DNA of 64,000 nucleotides, taken from contig CANRSF010000002.1 in the NCBI GenBank assembly GCA_947642445.1, forward strand, positions 1 through 64,000, in the 5' to 3' direction. The translations under genes and the position numbers were made by a program. The notes beneath the pieces are model-generated. The model made no database searches. It worked only from the letters and a program-made list of their open reading frames with translations, and was not told the origin of the DNA. Shown here in pieces: positions 63,927-64,000 of this stretch (position 1 is its first letter; each line of letters opens with the position of its first letter). This DNA comes from an uncultured Collinsella sp. (GTDB taxonomy: Bacteria; Actinomycetota; Coriobacteriia; Coriobacteriales; Coriobacteriaceae).

Positions 63927-64000
63927 CTAAGCTAGATCCCAAAACAGCTCGAACAGAACATTTCCATCGAGCCAGCCCAGATGGGTCGGCGCCAGACGGG
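63927..64000 (-). CDS. C-terminal end of a probable HemW (coproporphyrinogen III oxidase-like) protein
   Basis: The open minus-strand frame enters from the right edge and ends with a TAG at 63929-63927. The visible 23 residues include RLAPTHLGWLDGNVLFELFW, which resembles the C terminus of HemW radical-SAM proteins, often found upstream of hrcA/dnaJ genes. The gene continues outside the window, so the call is tentative. Confidence 0.5.
   Translation of the reverse strand, partial: RLAPTHLGWLDGNVLFELFWDLA

Overview
The window reads as an ordinary, gene-dense, GC-rich chromosome segment from an actinobacterium of the class Coriobacteriia, most likely Collinsella or a close relative (inferred from gene content and order, not from a database search). 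It mixes actinobacterial traits (a GarA/OdhI-type FHA protein followed by an FtsR-type MerR regulator) with gene orders better known from Firmicutes (scpA-scpB-rluB-cmk; der-plsY-gpsA; rimO-pgsA-cinA-recA-recX-rny-x-spoVS-miaB-miaA-hflX; rpsO-pnp; dnaJ-mtaB-phoH-ybeY-dgkA-era-recO). There are two tRNA genes, no rRNA, no insertion sequence, no phage and no CRISPR array.

Layout. 1-600: gene-free leader with a small repeat family, then tRNA-Ala(GGC). 630-17706: plus-strand housekeeping block of ABC-F ATPase, small membrane protein, site-2 protease, chromosome segregation (scpAB), rluB, cmk, an acyltransferase, ispH, a DUF512 radical-SAM protein, der, plsY, gpsA, rpe, a cysteine desulfurase, a Nif3-like protein, a zinc-ribbon coiled-coil protein and coaBC. 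17787-17863: tRNA-Pro(GGG). 18474-23310: very GC-rich minus-strand accessory operon of a lantibiotic-immunity-type (LanFEG) ABC transporter, a YxeA-like secreted protein and an OmpR/histidine-kinase pair. 23707-27495: plus-strand CDP-alcohol phosphatidyltransferase, garA, ftsR, apt and an NlpC/P60 hydrolase. 27662-31726: DegV, a DUF1836 regulator, trxB and a diacylglycerol glycosyltransferase.

32120-34320 is an SOS/nucleotide section: dut, nrdR and a YneA-like LysM protein on the minus strand, divergent from lexA with LexA boxes between. 35009-53101 is minus-strand tRNA modification, recombination, RNA decay and division: hflX, miaA, miaB, spoVS, a GHKL ATPase, rny, recX, recA, cinA, pgsA, rimO, a YajQ protein, a RodZ-like protein, ftsK and rnj. 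53754-64000 continues on the minus strand with pnp, rpsO, recO, era, dgkA, ybeY, phoH, mtaB, dnaJ, a membrane-tailed DnaJ-like protein and the tail of a probable hemW.

The strongest unexplained signal is not a gene. Two intergenic regions (31.7-32.1 kb and 53.3-53.7 kb) each hold an inverted pair of very long hairpins. Within a pair the apical core is conserved while the 31-38 nt outer stems are different in sequence yet still self-complementary. In the 53-kb pair the 69-nt cores differ at 10 sites, six of which are three compensatory base-pair changes in an internal stem. This looks like a family of structured elements (RNA or single-stranded DNA) under selection for folding.
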